Part shown: piece after piece, positions 45,754 to 55,140 of the stretch
Numbering within the stretch: the first letter of the stretch is position 1
How the letters are laid out: every line of letters starts with the position of its first letter
From: Rhizobium sp. Root1334
GTDB taxonomy: Bacteria > Pseudomonadota > Alphaproteobacteria > Rhizobiales > Rhizobiaceae
DNA: 64,000 nucleotides
NCBI RefSeq assembly: GCF_001426665.1
Contig: NZ_LMEY01000028.1
Coordinates: 1 to 64,000, forward strand
Direction: 5' to 3'
The notes under the pieces: generated by a model
The model's input: only the letters and a program-made list of their open reading frames with translations
Told to the model about the DNA's origin: nothing
Database searches by the model: none
Position numbers and translations under genes: made by a program

Positions 45754-47940
45754 TCAACTGCCTGCGGCCGGGGCGGCTGACCGGATCATGCCAATGTCCT
45801 CGCGCAGGAACGGCACCGCATCTTCCGGCCGCGCCGTTCCAAACTCCCGCGCATATTGGTGGCCCGAATAGTTTGCAGCCGCGATCAACCCCGGCGCCAG
45901 ACAGTCGCCGATACGCGTCACGGACTGGATGCCGGCATTGGCCCATTCGCTGCGGCGCGCAGTCAGCTCCAGCCAGAGCCCCTCGTCAGGCAGGCGGGCG
46001 GTCACCGTGACAAGCGTGGCGCAATCGATCGACAGGGTCTTTCCACTGTAGATGCAGGCCAGTTCAAGACTATCGGCCGTGCGGCCGGAAAGACAGTGGG
46101 CGGTGATGATCGTCACATTCAGGTCGATCAGCCGCCGCTGGACCCGCGCCTGTTCCAATGTATGATTGCTCCACGGCGAAACCTGCGCCTCCGGCGTCAC
46201 GAAGGTGACCTTCCGTCCGGACGCCGCCAGCAGTTCAGCCAACACGCTGCCCATGTAGAAACAGTCATCGTCGAAAATGACGGCCGGGCCGTCTGCCGCT
46301 ACCGCGTTTGCACCGTCACGAAGCAAAGCATCCGGAGATACGGTGACGCCCGCCTGAAGATAATCCAGCGGCAGACAGTGCGTGCGGCCAACGCCATCAC
46401 TGCGCCAGTGCGAGCCGGTAGCGATGGCAACGTGAGGAATGCCGTATTGCAGGATATCCTCAGCGCTGAGCGGGCTTTGCAGATACATCTGCGCATTCTG
46501 GTAGGTCTTCAACTGTCCCACGCGCCAGTCCCGCACGCGCGCCCATGTTGCAAGCCCCGGTAACCGGCTTTCGCGGCTGACACGACCGCCCCATTCCCGG
46601 CCGGCTTCGGCCAATGTCACGTCAAGTCCGCGCTGCGCCAGCGCACGCGCCGCCTCGAGCCCTGCCGGTCCGCCACCGACGACCAGCACAGCATCGGCGG
46701 TCTCGGCCGCTGCAATCCTTTCCGGATGCCAACCCTTGCGCCATTCTTCGCCCACCGTCGGATTTTGCGTGCAGCGCATGGGAACGCAGGTGTTATCGCC
46801 GGAGGTGCAAATATTGCAGCCGATGCACTCGCGGATGTCGTCGATCCGGCCGTCCTCGATCTTCACCGGCAGGAACGGATCGGCAATGGACGGGCGTGCC
46901 GCACCAATGAAATCCATGATGCCCTGCGTGATCACCCGCGCCATGCTGTCCGGCGACGTGTAGCGCCCAACACCGACCACGGGCTTGGTGGTCACCGATT
47001 TGACGAAGCGGATATACGGCTCCTGAAAGCCCTCTTCGGAAAACCGGGACGTCTGGCTGTCGTTCGACCAGTTCGACAGGTTGACGTCCCAGAGATCGGG
47101 CACTTCGGCCAGCGCCTCGATGATGTCGCGGCCTTCGCCTTCGCAGGTAATGCCGGAAGGTCCGAGCAACTCATCGACGGCCAGACGGACGGCAAGCGCG
47201 CAGGTATCGCCGACGACGTCGCGCGCGTCACCCAGAATCTCCCGGAAAAGCCGCAGCCGGTTCTCGAATGAGCCGCCATATTCGTCGGTACGGTGATTGT
47301 GCCGCCGCGACAGAAAATGCTGGATCACGCTCATGTCATGGCCGGAATAGATGTAGATGATGTCGAAACCGGCCTGTTTGGCGCGGATGGCGGCGTTGCG
47401 GTACCAGCGGCGCATGTCGGCGATATCGGACTTGTCCATGGACCGCGCCTGCACCGGATCCAGTCCATCACCGACGACATGCGAGGGCGCGAGCGGGATC
47501 ATCCGGCTGAAACGGTTGGCAACGTGCAGGCCGTTGTGAACCAGCTGGATTGCCGCAAGGCTTCCATGCGCGTGGATTTTGTCGGCAACCAGCGCCAATG
47601 CGCCGATATCATCGTCATCCCAGAGCCGGGCCTCGTTGGCGGGCGTCAGGTCGGAGGTTGGATGGATTTCCGCCTCCTGTGTTGAAATCACCGCCCAGCC
47701 ACCTTCCGCCTTGATCCCGCGCATATGCGCTTCGGCGTTGGGATAGCGATAGCCCATGCCGGAACAGTGGGGGACCTGGTAGAAGCGATTGCGTGCCGTC
47801 AAAGGCCCGATTTTCACCGGTTCGAAAAGCACATCGTAGCGGGGATCTCTCATCATCGTCTGGCCGTCGTCCACTTGCTGTTGTCGCCACTGCCGCTTTT
47901 CCGGGCAGTCTGTACAGGCAGGATAGCGGGCTTCGTCCAT
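45754..47940 (-). CDS. Trimethylamine-dehydrogenase-family amine dehydrogenase (histamine-dehydrogenase-like)
   Basis: A 728-residue iron-sulfur flavoprotein. The N-terminal FMN barrel has NRFYQVPHC with Cys59, the covalent 6-S-cysteinyl FMN site. Tyr198, His201 and Asp294 match the catalytic triad of trimethylamine dehydrogenase. The 4Fe-4S cysteines are Cys372, 375, 378 and 390. The C-terminal half binds ADP (VVGGGPAGLEAARAL). Of the aromatic bowl that holds trimethylamine, Trp264 is kept as Trp291, but Tyr60 is Glu89 and Trp355 is Asp382. The Asp matches histamine dehydrogenase, so a primary amine with a second charge is more likely than trimethylamine. The true start may be at 47853/47856, where homology begins; the extra 28 residues contain a CTDC motif. 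It transfers electrons to an ETF-type acceptor. Confidence 0.82.
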   Translation of the reverse strand: MDEARYPACTDCPEKRQWRQQQVDDGQTMMRDPRYDVLFEPVKIGPLTARNRFYQVPHCSGMGYRYPNAEAHMRGIKAEGGWAVISTQEAEIHPTSDLTPANEARLWDDDDIGALALVADKIHAHGSLAAIQLVHNGLHVANRFSRMIPLAPSHVVGDGLDPVQARSMDKSDIADMRRWYRNAAIRAKQAGFDIIYIYSGHDMSVIQHFLSRRHNHRTDEYGGSFENRLRLFREILGDARDVVGDTCALAVRLAVDELLGPSGITCEGEGRDIIEALAEVPDLWDVNLSNWSNDSQTSRFSEEGFQEPYIRFVKSVTTKPVVGVGRYTSPDSMARVITQGIMDFIGAARPSIADPFLPVKIEDGRIDDIRECIGCNICTSGDNTCVPMRCTQNPTVGEEWRKGWHPERIAAAETADAVLVVGGGPAGLEAARALAQRGLDVTLAEAGREWGGRVSRESRLPGLATWARVRDWRVGQLKTYQNAQMYLQSPLSAEDILQYGIPHVAIATGSHWRSDGVGRTHCLPLDYLQAGVTVSPDALLRDGANAVAADGPAVIFDDDCFYMGSVLAELLAASGRKVTFVTPEAQVSPWSNHTLEQARVQRRLIDLNVTIITAHCLSGRTADSLELACIYSGKTLSIDCATLVTVTARLPDEGLWLELTARRSEWANAGIQSVTRIGDCLAPGLIAAANYSGHQYAREFGTARPEDAVPFLREDIGMIRSAAPAAGS

Positions 47941-48204
47941 CGTGCAAGGAAATTTATACAGTCATATAATTAGCGATAGTCTGTTGAAAATATTTCACTT
48001 TATCGGCCCATTGGAACGAGAAGTCTTGTTACCCAGCGGCCTCCCCCGGTCAGGGTGAACACATCATCACCCCTCGACTCTTTGATCGGCCCGAAGCGCA
48101 CCGACGCCACCCAGGGAGTGGAGTTCAATGCCCGAAAGCAAAGGGTCTTGCGGCTTGTATTCTACGGCATCCCACGCATCCAGGTTCATATCCCAAACGA
48201 ATAC

Positions 48205-48247
48205 TTGACTATTGAAGTCATGATTATTATGCGAATGACATATTCGC
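48205..48247 (+). promoter_or_regulatory. Promoter-like sequence and dyad before the FecB-type operon
   Basis: TTGACT (48205-48210) is followed 17 bp later by TATGCG inside an AT-rich stretch. The dyad GCGAAT-GACAT-ATTCGC (48231-48247) ends 16 bp before the ATG at 48264, a position suited to a repressor. The regulator is unknown. The rest of 47941-48204 contains no supported gene. Confidence 0.35.
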
Positions 48248-48263
48248 CAGAAGGGGTGTCTTC

Positions 48264-49349
48264 ATGACCGGACTGCCATATTCCCGCTCGCTCTTGCCGC
48301 TGCTCGCAAGCCTTGCAGCGCTGACCTTTTCACCGGCTCGTGCCGACGACATCGCGGTCAAGGATTCGCGTGGCCAGGACATCACGATCCAGCGTCCCGT
48401 CGACAGCGTCGCGATTTTCCCGCTGCCCATTCCCGAAGCACTGATCGCACTCGATGGCGGCACGCAGCGCCTGACCGCGATCAACCCGCGCGCCAAGGCA
48501 GCGCTGATGGGCGGTGTGATCGGCCAGTTGTTCCCCGAGATTGCCGATATCCGCACCGATCTCGTCGCCCCGAACTTCATCCCGAATGTCGAGGAAATTC
48601 TGAAAGCCGGGCCAGATGTCGTCGTGCAATGGCAGGCCAAGGGCGACGAGCGTGTCGCACCGATGGAAAATGCCGGCATCAAGGTTGCCACCGTCAGTAC
48701 GGAATCGCGCGAAACCCGCCGCGGCTATGTCTCGATGCTCGGCCAGATCCTCGGCAAGGAAGACCGCGCGAAGGCCTTTCTCGACTGGGAGGACAAGACC
48801 GTCTCGGATATTGCTGCCGTTCTTGAAAAAGCCGGCCGGCCCAAACCGCGCATCGCGTTTATCGACAGCATGAACGACAACGAATTCGTCGTCTTCGGCC
48901 GGGAAGAGGCCTACTTCGCCGCTTCGGGGCTCGCGAACGCAGCAACGGAAGCGGGTTTCACCGAAGGTTCGGTCAAGGTCGGCGCGGAATCCCTGCTCGA
49001 ATGGAAGCCGGACATCATCTTCGTCAACTACTACAACGATGCGATCAAGCCGTCGGATATTCTTGCCCACCCGGTCCTCGGCGCGCTTGACGCCGTCAAG
49101 AACGGCCGCGTTTACAAGACACCGGCCATCGATCCGGCAACGGCTGCAGGCGGCGAACTCACCTATCAGTGGTTTGCCGAAATTGGCTATCCGGACCTCT
49201 TCGAGACCGATATGCGCGCAGCCGTCACCGATGGCTTCCAGCTGCTCTATGGCAAAAAGCTCTCCGACAAACAGATCGACCAGCTGATGCAGATGGATTG
49301 GAACGGCAAGAGCGCCGGTTACGCCGAAGCATTCGGCAAGGCCGAGTAA
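48264..49349 (+). CDS. FecB/BtuF-type periplasmic binding protein
   Basis: A 361-residue binding protein with a signal peptide (SLLPLLASLAALTFSPARA) and the helical-backbone fold of metal-chelate binders: DSRGQDITIQRPVDSVAIFPLPIPEALIALDGG, LVAPNFIPNVEEILKAGPDVVVQW, and a long C-terminal domain. It is first in an operon that continues with two unknown proteins and a FecCD/FecE-type permease and ATPase. The ligand may be a metal chelate, heme, corrinoid or another compound. It is only distantly similar to the binding protein at 27.8 kb. Confidence 0.88.
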   Translation: MTGLPYSRSLLPLLASLAALTFSPARADDIAVKDSRGQDITIQRPVDSVAIFPLPIPEALIALDGGTQRLTAINPRAKAALMGGVIGQLFPEIADIRTDLVAPNFIPNVEEILKAGPDVVVQWQAKGDERVAPMENAGIKVATVSTESRETRRGYVSMLGQILGKEDRAKAFLDWEDKTVSDIAAVLEKAGRPKPRIAFIDSMNDNEFVVFGREEAYFAASGLANAATEAGFTEGSVKVGAESLLEWKPDIIFVNYYNDAIKPSDILAHPVLGALDAVKNGRVYKTPAIDPATAAGGELTYQWFAEIGYPDLFETDMRAAVTDGFQLLYGKKLSDKQIDQLMQMDWNGKSAGYAEAFGKAE

Positions 49350-49365
49350 AGGAAGAGGGGACGAC

Positions 49366-49989
49366 GTGAAAGATATTGGTTTCATCACGTCCGGCGATGG
49401 CGCGCATCTGCAATGCTATCAGGACTACAAGACTTATCTCGACGAAGAGATCTATCTGCGCACGCTCGATCGCGTCGATCTCGGCCGGTTTAAGGCGATC
49501 GTCGTCCCCGACTTCTCCAATCAGGCGCTGCTGCAAAGACACGCCCGCCAGCTCAACGATTACCTCGCCAATGGCGGGTTCCTGATCGTGTTCGAACCGA
49601 ACCGCATGGACGAATGGCTCGATGTCGTGACCGTGCAGTGGTTTTCGCGCGAGACCGAGGACTGGAAATGGTGGATGAAGCCGGGCGGGCGGATGGAGGC
49701 CTATCAGCCCAATCCCGGTCACTCCATGGCAAAGGCCATTCCGCTCGCCGACATGTGCTGGCATTTCTTCGGCGCGTTCCGGTTTGCCGAAGGCGCGACC
49801 CCGATCCTCAACCTCGACAATGACGAGGGCTGTCTGATGTACGACCAGCCCGTGGCCGGTGGCGGAAGACTGATTGCCTCGACGATCGACCCGCATACCC
49901 ATCATGGCCGCCGTTTCATGCCGGCCACAACACGTTTTCTCAACGGCTTCTACCCGTGGCTCAAGGCGGAGGTACAGGAACGTGGTTGA
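49366..49989 (+). CDS. Unknown protein, type 1 amidotransferase-like (ThuA-like) fold
   Basis: A 207-residue cytoplasmic protein with no signal peptide, starting at a GTG after GAGGGG. The pattern FKAIVVPDFSNQALLQRHARQLNDYLANGGFLIVFEPN (about residues 42-80) is the strand-helix-strand arrangement of class I amidotransferase-like or ThuA-like folds, in which a loop holds the active site. No catalytic Cys-His pair is evident where a true glutaminase would have it. Trp-rich stretches (WFSRETEDWKWWMK) and PHTHHGRR stand out. It sits between the binding protein and permease genes of a FecB-type importer, an unusual place for such a protein. Function unknown. Confidence 0.78.
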   Translation: MKDIGFITSGDGAHLQCYQDYKTYLDEEIYLRTLDRVDLGRFKAIVVPDFSNQALLQRHARQLNDYLANGGFLIVFEPNRMDEWLDVVTVQWFSRETEDWKWWMKPGGRMEAYQPNPGHSMAKAIPLADMCWHFFGAFRFAEGATPILNLDNDEGCLMYDQPVAGGGRLIASTIDPHTHHGRRFMPATTRFLNGFYPWLKAEVQERG

Positions 49990-50689
49990 ACAGGCACCGG
50001 CATTTCGCGGCGGGAAGCGGCCGCACCTGCTCTATGTCCGCTCCACCAGAAGCTACAATATCGACCGCATGGGCGGTCTCGTCCCGCAGAACTGGCGCTA
50101 CAGCGCGCACGATATTTATGATCTGGAAGACATCGCGCTCGATGATGTTGATGTGCTGTTCGTCTCCGGCATGCACGATCAGATTTTCATGAAATCGATT
50201 GAGCCGAAACTCGTTGCCTATCTCGCAGCAGGCGGGCATTTCCTGATCAACGGCCATATCATCCTGCCGTGGCTACCCTGCCTCTCTCCGTTCAAGACGG
50301 TCAGCCCGCGGCCGTTCACCAACTGGATGATCCGCCCCGCCCAACCGGGCGCCTATTTCGGACGGATGGATTTCGAGAATTTCCACCGCCACGAAGGCAT
50401 TCTTGGTCAATATGCGCGCGGGTATACGGACGTCCCGGAAGGCGGACAGGCGCTATGTCTGATCGGCGGACCGACCGCCGACGGCTCCATCCACGAAGGG
50501 CCTGTCGATTGGGTCTGGCAGATGCCGGACGGCGGCAAGGTGTTCGTGCACAATGGCGACCATATCGAACAATTTTGTTCCGACCCGCGTTACCAGCCCA
50601 ATCTGTTCCACGATATCCTGGAAGCGCTGATCGCTCCTGATGGGGTCCTCGTGTCCGGCAAGGATACCGTGCCGGATACTTTGCGCTGA
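49982..50689 (+). CDS. Unknown protein, second amidotransferase-like fold paralogue
   Basis: A 235-residue protein that starts at a GTG overlapping the previous gene by 8 nt, with GGAGG 9 nt upstream. Its core DVDVLFVSGMHDQIFMKSIEPKLVAYLAAGGHFLINGH parallels the core of the preceding protein, so the two look like diverged paralogues that may pair. A region rich in Pro, Trp and Phe (LPWLPCLSPFKTVSPRPFTNWM) follows. The C-terminal half contains HEGPVDWVWQMPDGGKVFVHNGDH. No membrane span or signal is seen. It is coupled to the permease gene (TGATG). Function unknown; a role in processing or gating the transported ligand is only a guess. Confidence 0.78.
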   Translation: MVEQAPAFRGGKRPHLLYVRSTRSYNIDRMGGLVPQNWRYSAHDIYDLEDIALDDVDVLFVSGMHDQIFMKSIEPKLVAYLAAGGHFLINGHIILPWLPCLSPFKTVSPRPFTNWMIRPAQPGAYFGRMDFENFHRHEGILGQYARGYTDVPEGGQALCLIGGPTADGSIHEGPVDWVWQMPDGGKVFVHNGDHIEQFCSDPRYQPNLFHDILEALIAPDGVLVSGKDTVPDTLR

Positions 50690-51753
50690 TGTCGGCGCTC
50701 GTGAAAGAAAACGCCTCCTTCGACGCGGTTGACCACAGAGTTGGGCCGCAAAGACTGGTGATGCCGGCGCTGGTTGCCTTGCTGTTCGCAACCGCCATCG
50801 CCGCGCTCAGCATCGGCCGTTATTCGGTGAGTTTGTTCGATCTGGTAACTCTCGCCGGTGGCTGGCTTGGTCTTGGCGAAGGCCGTGCGGCGGTGGCGGA
50901 ACCGGTCTGGCGCGTCGTCGAACTCGTCAGGGTGCCGCGCATGCTGATCGGTGCCTTTGTCGGCGCCGGGCTGGCGCTGTCGGGTGCCGTTCTGCAGGGT
51001 GTGTTCCGCAATCCGCTGGTCGATCCGCATGTGATCGGCGTCTCCTCCGGTGCTGCCTTTGGTGGCGTGCTGGCAATCCTGCTCGGTCTTGGCGCCATGG
51101 CCCTCTGGTCGATGGCTTTCGCCCTCGGTTTCGGGGCGCTCGTGCTGGTGGTGCTGGCGAGCCGCAAGGCTGGCCGATCCTCGATCCTGATGCTGGTCTT
51201 GTCCGGCATCGTGGTGTCGGCGCTGTTTTCAGCGCTTGTTTCGCTCGCCACCTACCTCGCCGACCCCAACGATACGCTACCCGCCATCGTCTTCTGGCTG
51301 ATGGGATCGTTCGCCAGCGCAACTCCCGAACGTGCCTTCTACATGGTGCCAATCGTGGCGCTGTTTGCCATCCCGCTGCTGATGATGCGGTTCCGGATCA
51401 ATATCCTGTCGCTCGGCGACGAAGAGGCGAGGGCGCTCGGCCTCAAGGTCGAGCCCAGCCGCTGGTTCATTCTGTGTTGCGTGACCGGCATCACCGCGGC
51501 AAGCGTCGCCAATTCCGGCATTATCGGCTGGGTCGGGCTGGTGGTTCCGCATTTCGCACGTGTGCTGGTCGGGCCGGATCATAACAGGCTTCTTCCCGCT
51601 GCCGCCCTTCTTGGCGCGAGCTTCATGCTGGCCGTTGATACGATGGCTCGGTCGTTGGTCGCAGCCGAGATCCCACTCGGCGTCCTGACGGCAATCGTCG
51701 GCGCTCCCGTCTTCATGCTGCTCCTGCACCGGACACGAAGCGAGGGATGGTAG
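50689..51753 (+). CDS. FecCD-family ABC transporter permease
   Basis: A 354-residue permease with about ten spans. Signatures are RVPRMLIGAFVGAGLALSGAVLQGVFRNPLVDPHVIGVSSGAAFGG and GIIGWVGLVVPHFARVLVGPDHNRLLPAAALLGA. Its ATG overlaps the stop of the preceding unknown gene, and its end overlaps the ATPase gene by 7 nt, so the whole block is translationally coupled. It forms the channel of the FecB-type importer. Confidence 0.92.
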   Translation: MSALVKENASFDAVDHRVGPQRLVMPALVALLFATAIAALSIGRYSVSLFDLVTLAGGWLGLGEGRAAVAEPVWRVVELVRVPRMLIGAFVGAGLALSGAVLQGVFRNPLVDPHVIGVSSGAAFGGVLAILLGLGAMALWSMAFALGFGALVLVVLASRKAGRSSILMLVLSGIVVSALFSALVSLATYLADPNDTLPAIVFWLMGSFASATPERAFYMVPIVALFAIPLLMMRFRINILSLGDEEARALGLKVEPSRWFILCCVTGITAASVANSGIIGWVGLVVPHFARVLVGPDHNRLLPAAALLGASFMLAVDTMARSLVAAEIPLGVLTAIVGAPVFMLLLHRTRSEGW

Positions 51754-52517
51754 AAATGATCGAAGCGCGCGCGGTTGGGTTCCGATATGCCGCACACACA
51801 CCCTTCTTGTTTGAAGATCTCTCCTTCTCGCTGGACAGAGGGCAGACCGTCGTCCTGCTCGGCCGCAACGGCCGGGGAAAGACGACACTGCTCAAGTGCC
51901 TGGCCGGCCTTGCAACGCCAACGGCAGGAACAATCCGCTGTTCCGGTGCGGTCGGCTATGTGCCGCAGCAGTTCGCCACCCCCTTCAGCTATTCCGTTCG
52001 CGATGTCGTGTTGATGGGCCGTGCCCGTCATGTCGGCCTGTTTTCCAACCCCACCGCCCGCGACCGCGCACTCGCGGCGGATGCGATCGATCTTGTCGGG
52101 TTACGCGCGTTCGCTGAACGGGCTATCGGCACATTGTCCGGCGGCGAGCGCCAGTTGGCCCTGATCGCCCGTGCCCTCGCTTCCGAAGCCGAAATTCTCT
52201 TGCTCGACGAGCCCGCCTCGGCGCTCGACTTTCGCAATCAGGCCCTGATGCTCGCGATGTTGAAAAAACTCTCGAAAGAGCGCGGCCTGACCATCGTGAT
52301 GACAACCCACGAGCCCACTCATGCGCTGGAGATCGCCGACCGGGCCATCCTTTTGCATGGGGCAGGCCGGTGCCACGAAAGCAGCATCGAGACCGCCTGT
52401 ACCGAAGAACGGCTTTCGGAACTCTACGGGATTCCGATGAGGCAGCTGACCTATTCAGCCGGTGGCCGGTCGGTGTCAAACATCGTCGCAAGCTATGGAC
52501 CGGTCCATTCCGAATGA
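51747..52517 (+). CDS. FecE-type ABC transporter ATP-binding protein
   Basis: A 256-residue ATPase: Walker A GRNGRGKTT, signature LSGGERQLALIARAL, Walker B ILLLDEPASALDFRNQ and switch histidine TTHEPTHALE. An internal ATG at 51756 could also be used. It is the last gene of the FecB-amidotransferase-like-FecCD-FecE operon. Compared with the ATPase at 27 kb it is a separate paralogue serving a different importer. Confidence 0.9.
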   Translation: MVEMIEARAVGFRYAAHTPFLFEDLSFSLDRGQTVVLLGRNGRGKTTLLKCLAGLATPTAGTIRCSGAVGYVPQQFATPFSYSVRDVVLMGRARHVGLFSNPTARDRALAADAIDLVGLRAFAERAIGTLSGGERQLALIARALASEAEILLLDEPASALDFRNQALMLAMLKKLSKERGLTIVMTTHEPTHALEIADRAILLHGAGRCHESSIETACTEERLSELYGIPMRQLTYSAGGRSVSNIVASYGPVHSE

Positions 52518-52534
52518 ACCTTGCACCGATAGCG

Positions 52535-53440
52535 TTATAGTTCGGACGGAAACCCCGGCGCGCGCAGATCGGTGCCAACTGCGTCCTCGAGCAGCTTTAC
52601 CACCTGCGACGACCATGCGTCGCCGCCATAGGTCGAGCGGGCGCGGATGAAAGTCTGCAGCGTGTGCGACGCGAGATCGAGCGGCACGCCGAACTGCTTG
52701 CCGAAGCCAAGCGCAAAGCCAAGATCCTTGCAGGCGAGATCCATGGTGAAGTTGATGTTGTAGCTGCCGTTGAGGATTACCTGGCCTTCGGTCTCGTGCA
52801 CGAAACTGTTGCCGGAACTTGCCTTGATGATGTTGAAGGCATCGGTCAGATCGATGCCGCCCTTCTTTGCCAGCATCAGCGCCTCGCCGGTCGCCAGAAG
52901 ATGAATGAAGGCCAGCATATTGGTGATGACCTTGATCACCGCTGCCTTGCCGAGCGGCCCGGCGTGAAATATCTCGCCGCCCATGGCGCTGAGCGCCGGC
53001 AGATGCGCCTCAAACAGGTCGCGATCGCCACCGGCAATGACGGTGATATCGCCTGCCGCCGCACGGTGAACTCCGCCGGTCACAGGGGCTTCCAGCATGC
53101 GAATGCCCCTTGCTGCAGCAATCGCCGCCAGACGCTCGATATCGTTCTGGTCGAGCGTGCTCATCTCGATCCACGTGCCGCCGACTTTCAAGCCGGACAG
53201 AATACCATCCGGACCGGTCAACACAGCCTCCGAAATCGCAGGCGACGGCAGGCAGGTGATGACCGCATCAACCTGGCTGGCGAGTGCCTGCGGACTGTCC
53301 GCCCACACTGCCCCATTCGCCAGCAATGATTCTGCACGGCCGCGATCCCGGTCGTGCACGGTGACTGAAAAACCCTCGCGCACAAGACTGCCTGCCAGAT
53401 GCTGGCCGAGATGCCCAAGTCCAATAAAGCCGTAGCGCAT
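52535..53440 (-). CDS. NAD-dependent beta-hydroxyacid dehydrogenase (HIBADH family)
   Basis: A 301-residue dehydrogenase. The NAD motif is [16 protein letters not shown] at the N-terminus, the substrate loop is [22 protein letters not shown], and the catalytic lysine lies in [15 protein letters not shown], all typical of 3-hydroxyisobutyrate/tartronate-semialdehyde-reductase enzymes. The start at 53440 follows GGAGG. It is the distal gene of a minus-strand catabolic operon with a GMC oxidoreductase, dehydratase and aldehyde dehydrogenase, and would reduce or oxidise a hydroxyacid or semialdehyde product of that pathway. Confidence 0.88.
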   Translation of the reverse strand: MRYGFIGLGHLGQHLAGSLVREGFSVTVHDRDRGRAESLLANGAVWADSPQALASQVDAVITCLPSPAISEAVLTGPDGILSGLKVGGTWIEMSTLDQNDIERLAAIAAARGIRMLEAPVTGGVHRAAAGDITVIAGGDRDLFEAHLPALSAMGGEIFHAGPLGKAAVIKVITNMLAFIHLLATGEALMLAKKGGIDLTDAFNIIKASSGNSFVHETEGQVILNGSYNINFTMDLACKDLGFALGFGKQFGVPLDLASHTLQTFIRARSTYGGDAWSSQVVKLLEDAVGTDLRAPGFPSEL

Positions 53441-53513
53441 ATCCGTCCTCCATTTCTGGTTGGGCTCGGAAAGCGGCTCCATCGGTCGCCATCCGGGCGC
53501 TGTCGTCAGGTGT

Positions 53514-55127
53514 TCACGCCGCGTCTTCGAGGATCATCGCCGCACCCTTTTCCGCAACCATCATCGTCGGCGCATTGATGTTGCCAGCTGTGACATTCGG
53601 AAAGACCGAGGCATCGACGATGCGCAGGCCTTCGACCCCATGCACCCGAAGCCGGGCATCCACCACCGATGTCCTTGCATCCGGCCCCATCATGCAGCTG
53701 CCGCAAAGATGATAGATCGAGCTGGCATTGGCGCGGAAATAGTCGAGCAGGTCTTCATCGCTCGTGGCCGATAGAGACGGGGATACTTCCGCATCGATGA
53801 TGGCGTCCAGCGACGGCGCCGATGCGATCCGGCGCACCAGCCGGCTCCCTTCAATCACATCTTCGATGTCACGGTCAGTCGACAGATAATTCGGCTGGAT
53901 CAACGCTGCAGCTGAAGGATCGGCAGAGGCAAGGGCGATGCGCCCCCGGCTGGTCGGCCGGCAGGAATTGAAAGCAATCAGGAAGCCCGGATAAGGCTCC
54001 GGCACCATCGAGGCGCTGGCATCGACCGGAATACGGTAGGAGAGGGGGTTGAAATAAAGCTGGATGTTCGGCCGCTCCTGCGCCGGGTTGCCGCGAAAGA
54101 AGCCGCCCGCCTGATTGACGCTCATCGCAAACGGTCCCTTGCGGGTCAGCACATATTGCAGCCCCAGCCGAGCCTGCCCGAACAGGCTGCCGAACACGCC
54201 GTTCAACGTCGGCCGGTTGGCGCGATAGTAGAAACTTGCAGCGAGATGATCCTGCAGATTTTCGCCGACAGCCGGCAGATGGTGGCGGGTCTCGATCCCC
54301 TTCGCACCAAGCTCTGCGCCATCGCCGATCCCTGACAACTGCAGCAGTTTTGGTGTATCGACCGCGCCGGCCGCGACGATGACTTCGCGTCTTGCCGAAA
54401 ACGTTCGCGCAGTGCCATCCTGCAGAACCTCGACGCCGGTCGCGCGCCCATCCGGCGCAAAGACCAGCCGCTGAGCGATGGCACCACGCTCGATCGAGAG
54501 ATTGGCCCGTTTCAGGGCCGGGCGAAGATATTCGGCGCTGGAATGCGAACGTTGGCCATTGCGGGTGTTGATATCATAGACTCCAGCACCTTCGATCGAG
54601 GCCCCGTTGAAATCGGTTGTCGACGGCAGCTGCAGCTCTTCGCAGCCCTTCAGATAGGCATCAGTGACGGAATGGGTCATGCCGCGCATCGGCGTCACAT
54701 GGATCGGCCCTTTGTCGCCATGCCAGGGGGAGGCACCTTTTTCATGGGTCTCCAGCTTTTTGAAAAAGGGCAGGACATCGGCAGAACCCCAACCGGGATT
54801 TCCGGCCGCTTGCCAGTCGTCGAAATCATCGGCGGCGCCGCGAACGAAGACCATGGCATTGATCGATCCGGATCCGCCTTGCACCTTGCCGCGCGGCACA
54901 TAGATCCGCCGCCCGTCGAGCGCAGCCTCCGGCTCGGTCGAATACATCCAGTTGACCTTGGGGTTGTAGTAGCTCTTGGCGTAGCCGATCGGGATCTTGA
55001 ACCAGAAGGACGAGTCCTTGCCGCCCGCCTCGACGAGGAGAACGCTGTAGCGGCCGCTCTCACTCAGGCGGCTTGCAAGGATGCAACCGGCCGACCCTGC
55101 GCCGACGATGACGAAGTCGTAGATCAT
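53514..55127 (-). CDS. GMC-family FAD oxidoreductase (choline dehydrogenase-like)
   Basis: A 537-residue GMC oxidoreductase. The FAD motif is [19 protein letters not shown] at residues 4-22, followed by the GMC signature [22 protein letters not shown]. The C-terminal segment [10 protein letters not shown] and [19 protein letters not shown] contribute the active-site His and Asn region. The start at 55127 gives the normal GMC length. The family oxidises primary or secondary alcohols with an FAD electron acceptor. In this operon it probably oxidises an alcohol or polyol whose product is used by the adjacent aldehyde dehydrogenase. Confidence 0.9.
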   Translation of the reverse strand: MIYDFVIVGAGSAGCILASRLSESGRYSVLLVEAGGKDSSFWFKIPIGYAKSYYNPKVNWMYSTEPEAALDGRRIYVPRGKVQGGSGSINAMVFVRGAADDFDDWQAAGNPGWGSADVLPFFKKLETHEKGASPWHGDKGPIHVTPMRGMTHSVTDAYLKGCEELQLPSTTDFNGASIEGAGVYDINTRNGQRSHSSAEYLRPALKRANLSIERGAIAQRLVFAPDGRATGVEVLQDGTARTFSARREVIVAAGAVDTPKLLQLSGIGDGAELGAKGIETRHHLPAVGENLQDHLAASFYYRANRPTLNGVFGSLFGQARLGLQYVLTRKGPFAMSVNQAGGFFRGNPAQERPNIQLYFNPLSYRIPVDASASMVPEPYPGFLIAFNSCRPTSRGRIALASADPSAAALIQPNYLSTDRDIEDVIEGSRLVRRIASAPSLDAIIDAEVSPSLSATSDEDLLDYFRANASSIYHLCGSCMMGPDARTSVVDARLRVHGVEGLRIVDASVFPNVTAGNINAPTMMVAEKGAAMILEDAA

Positions 55128-55140
55128 GAAAGGTCTCTGT

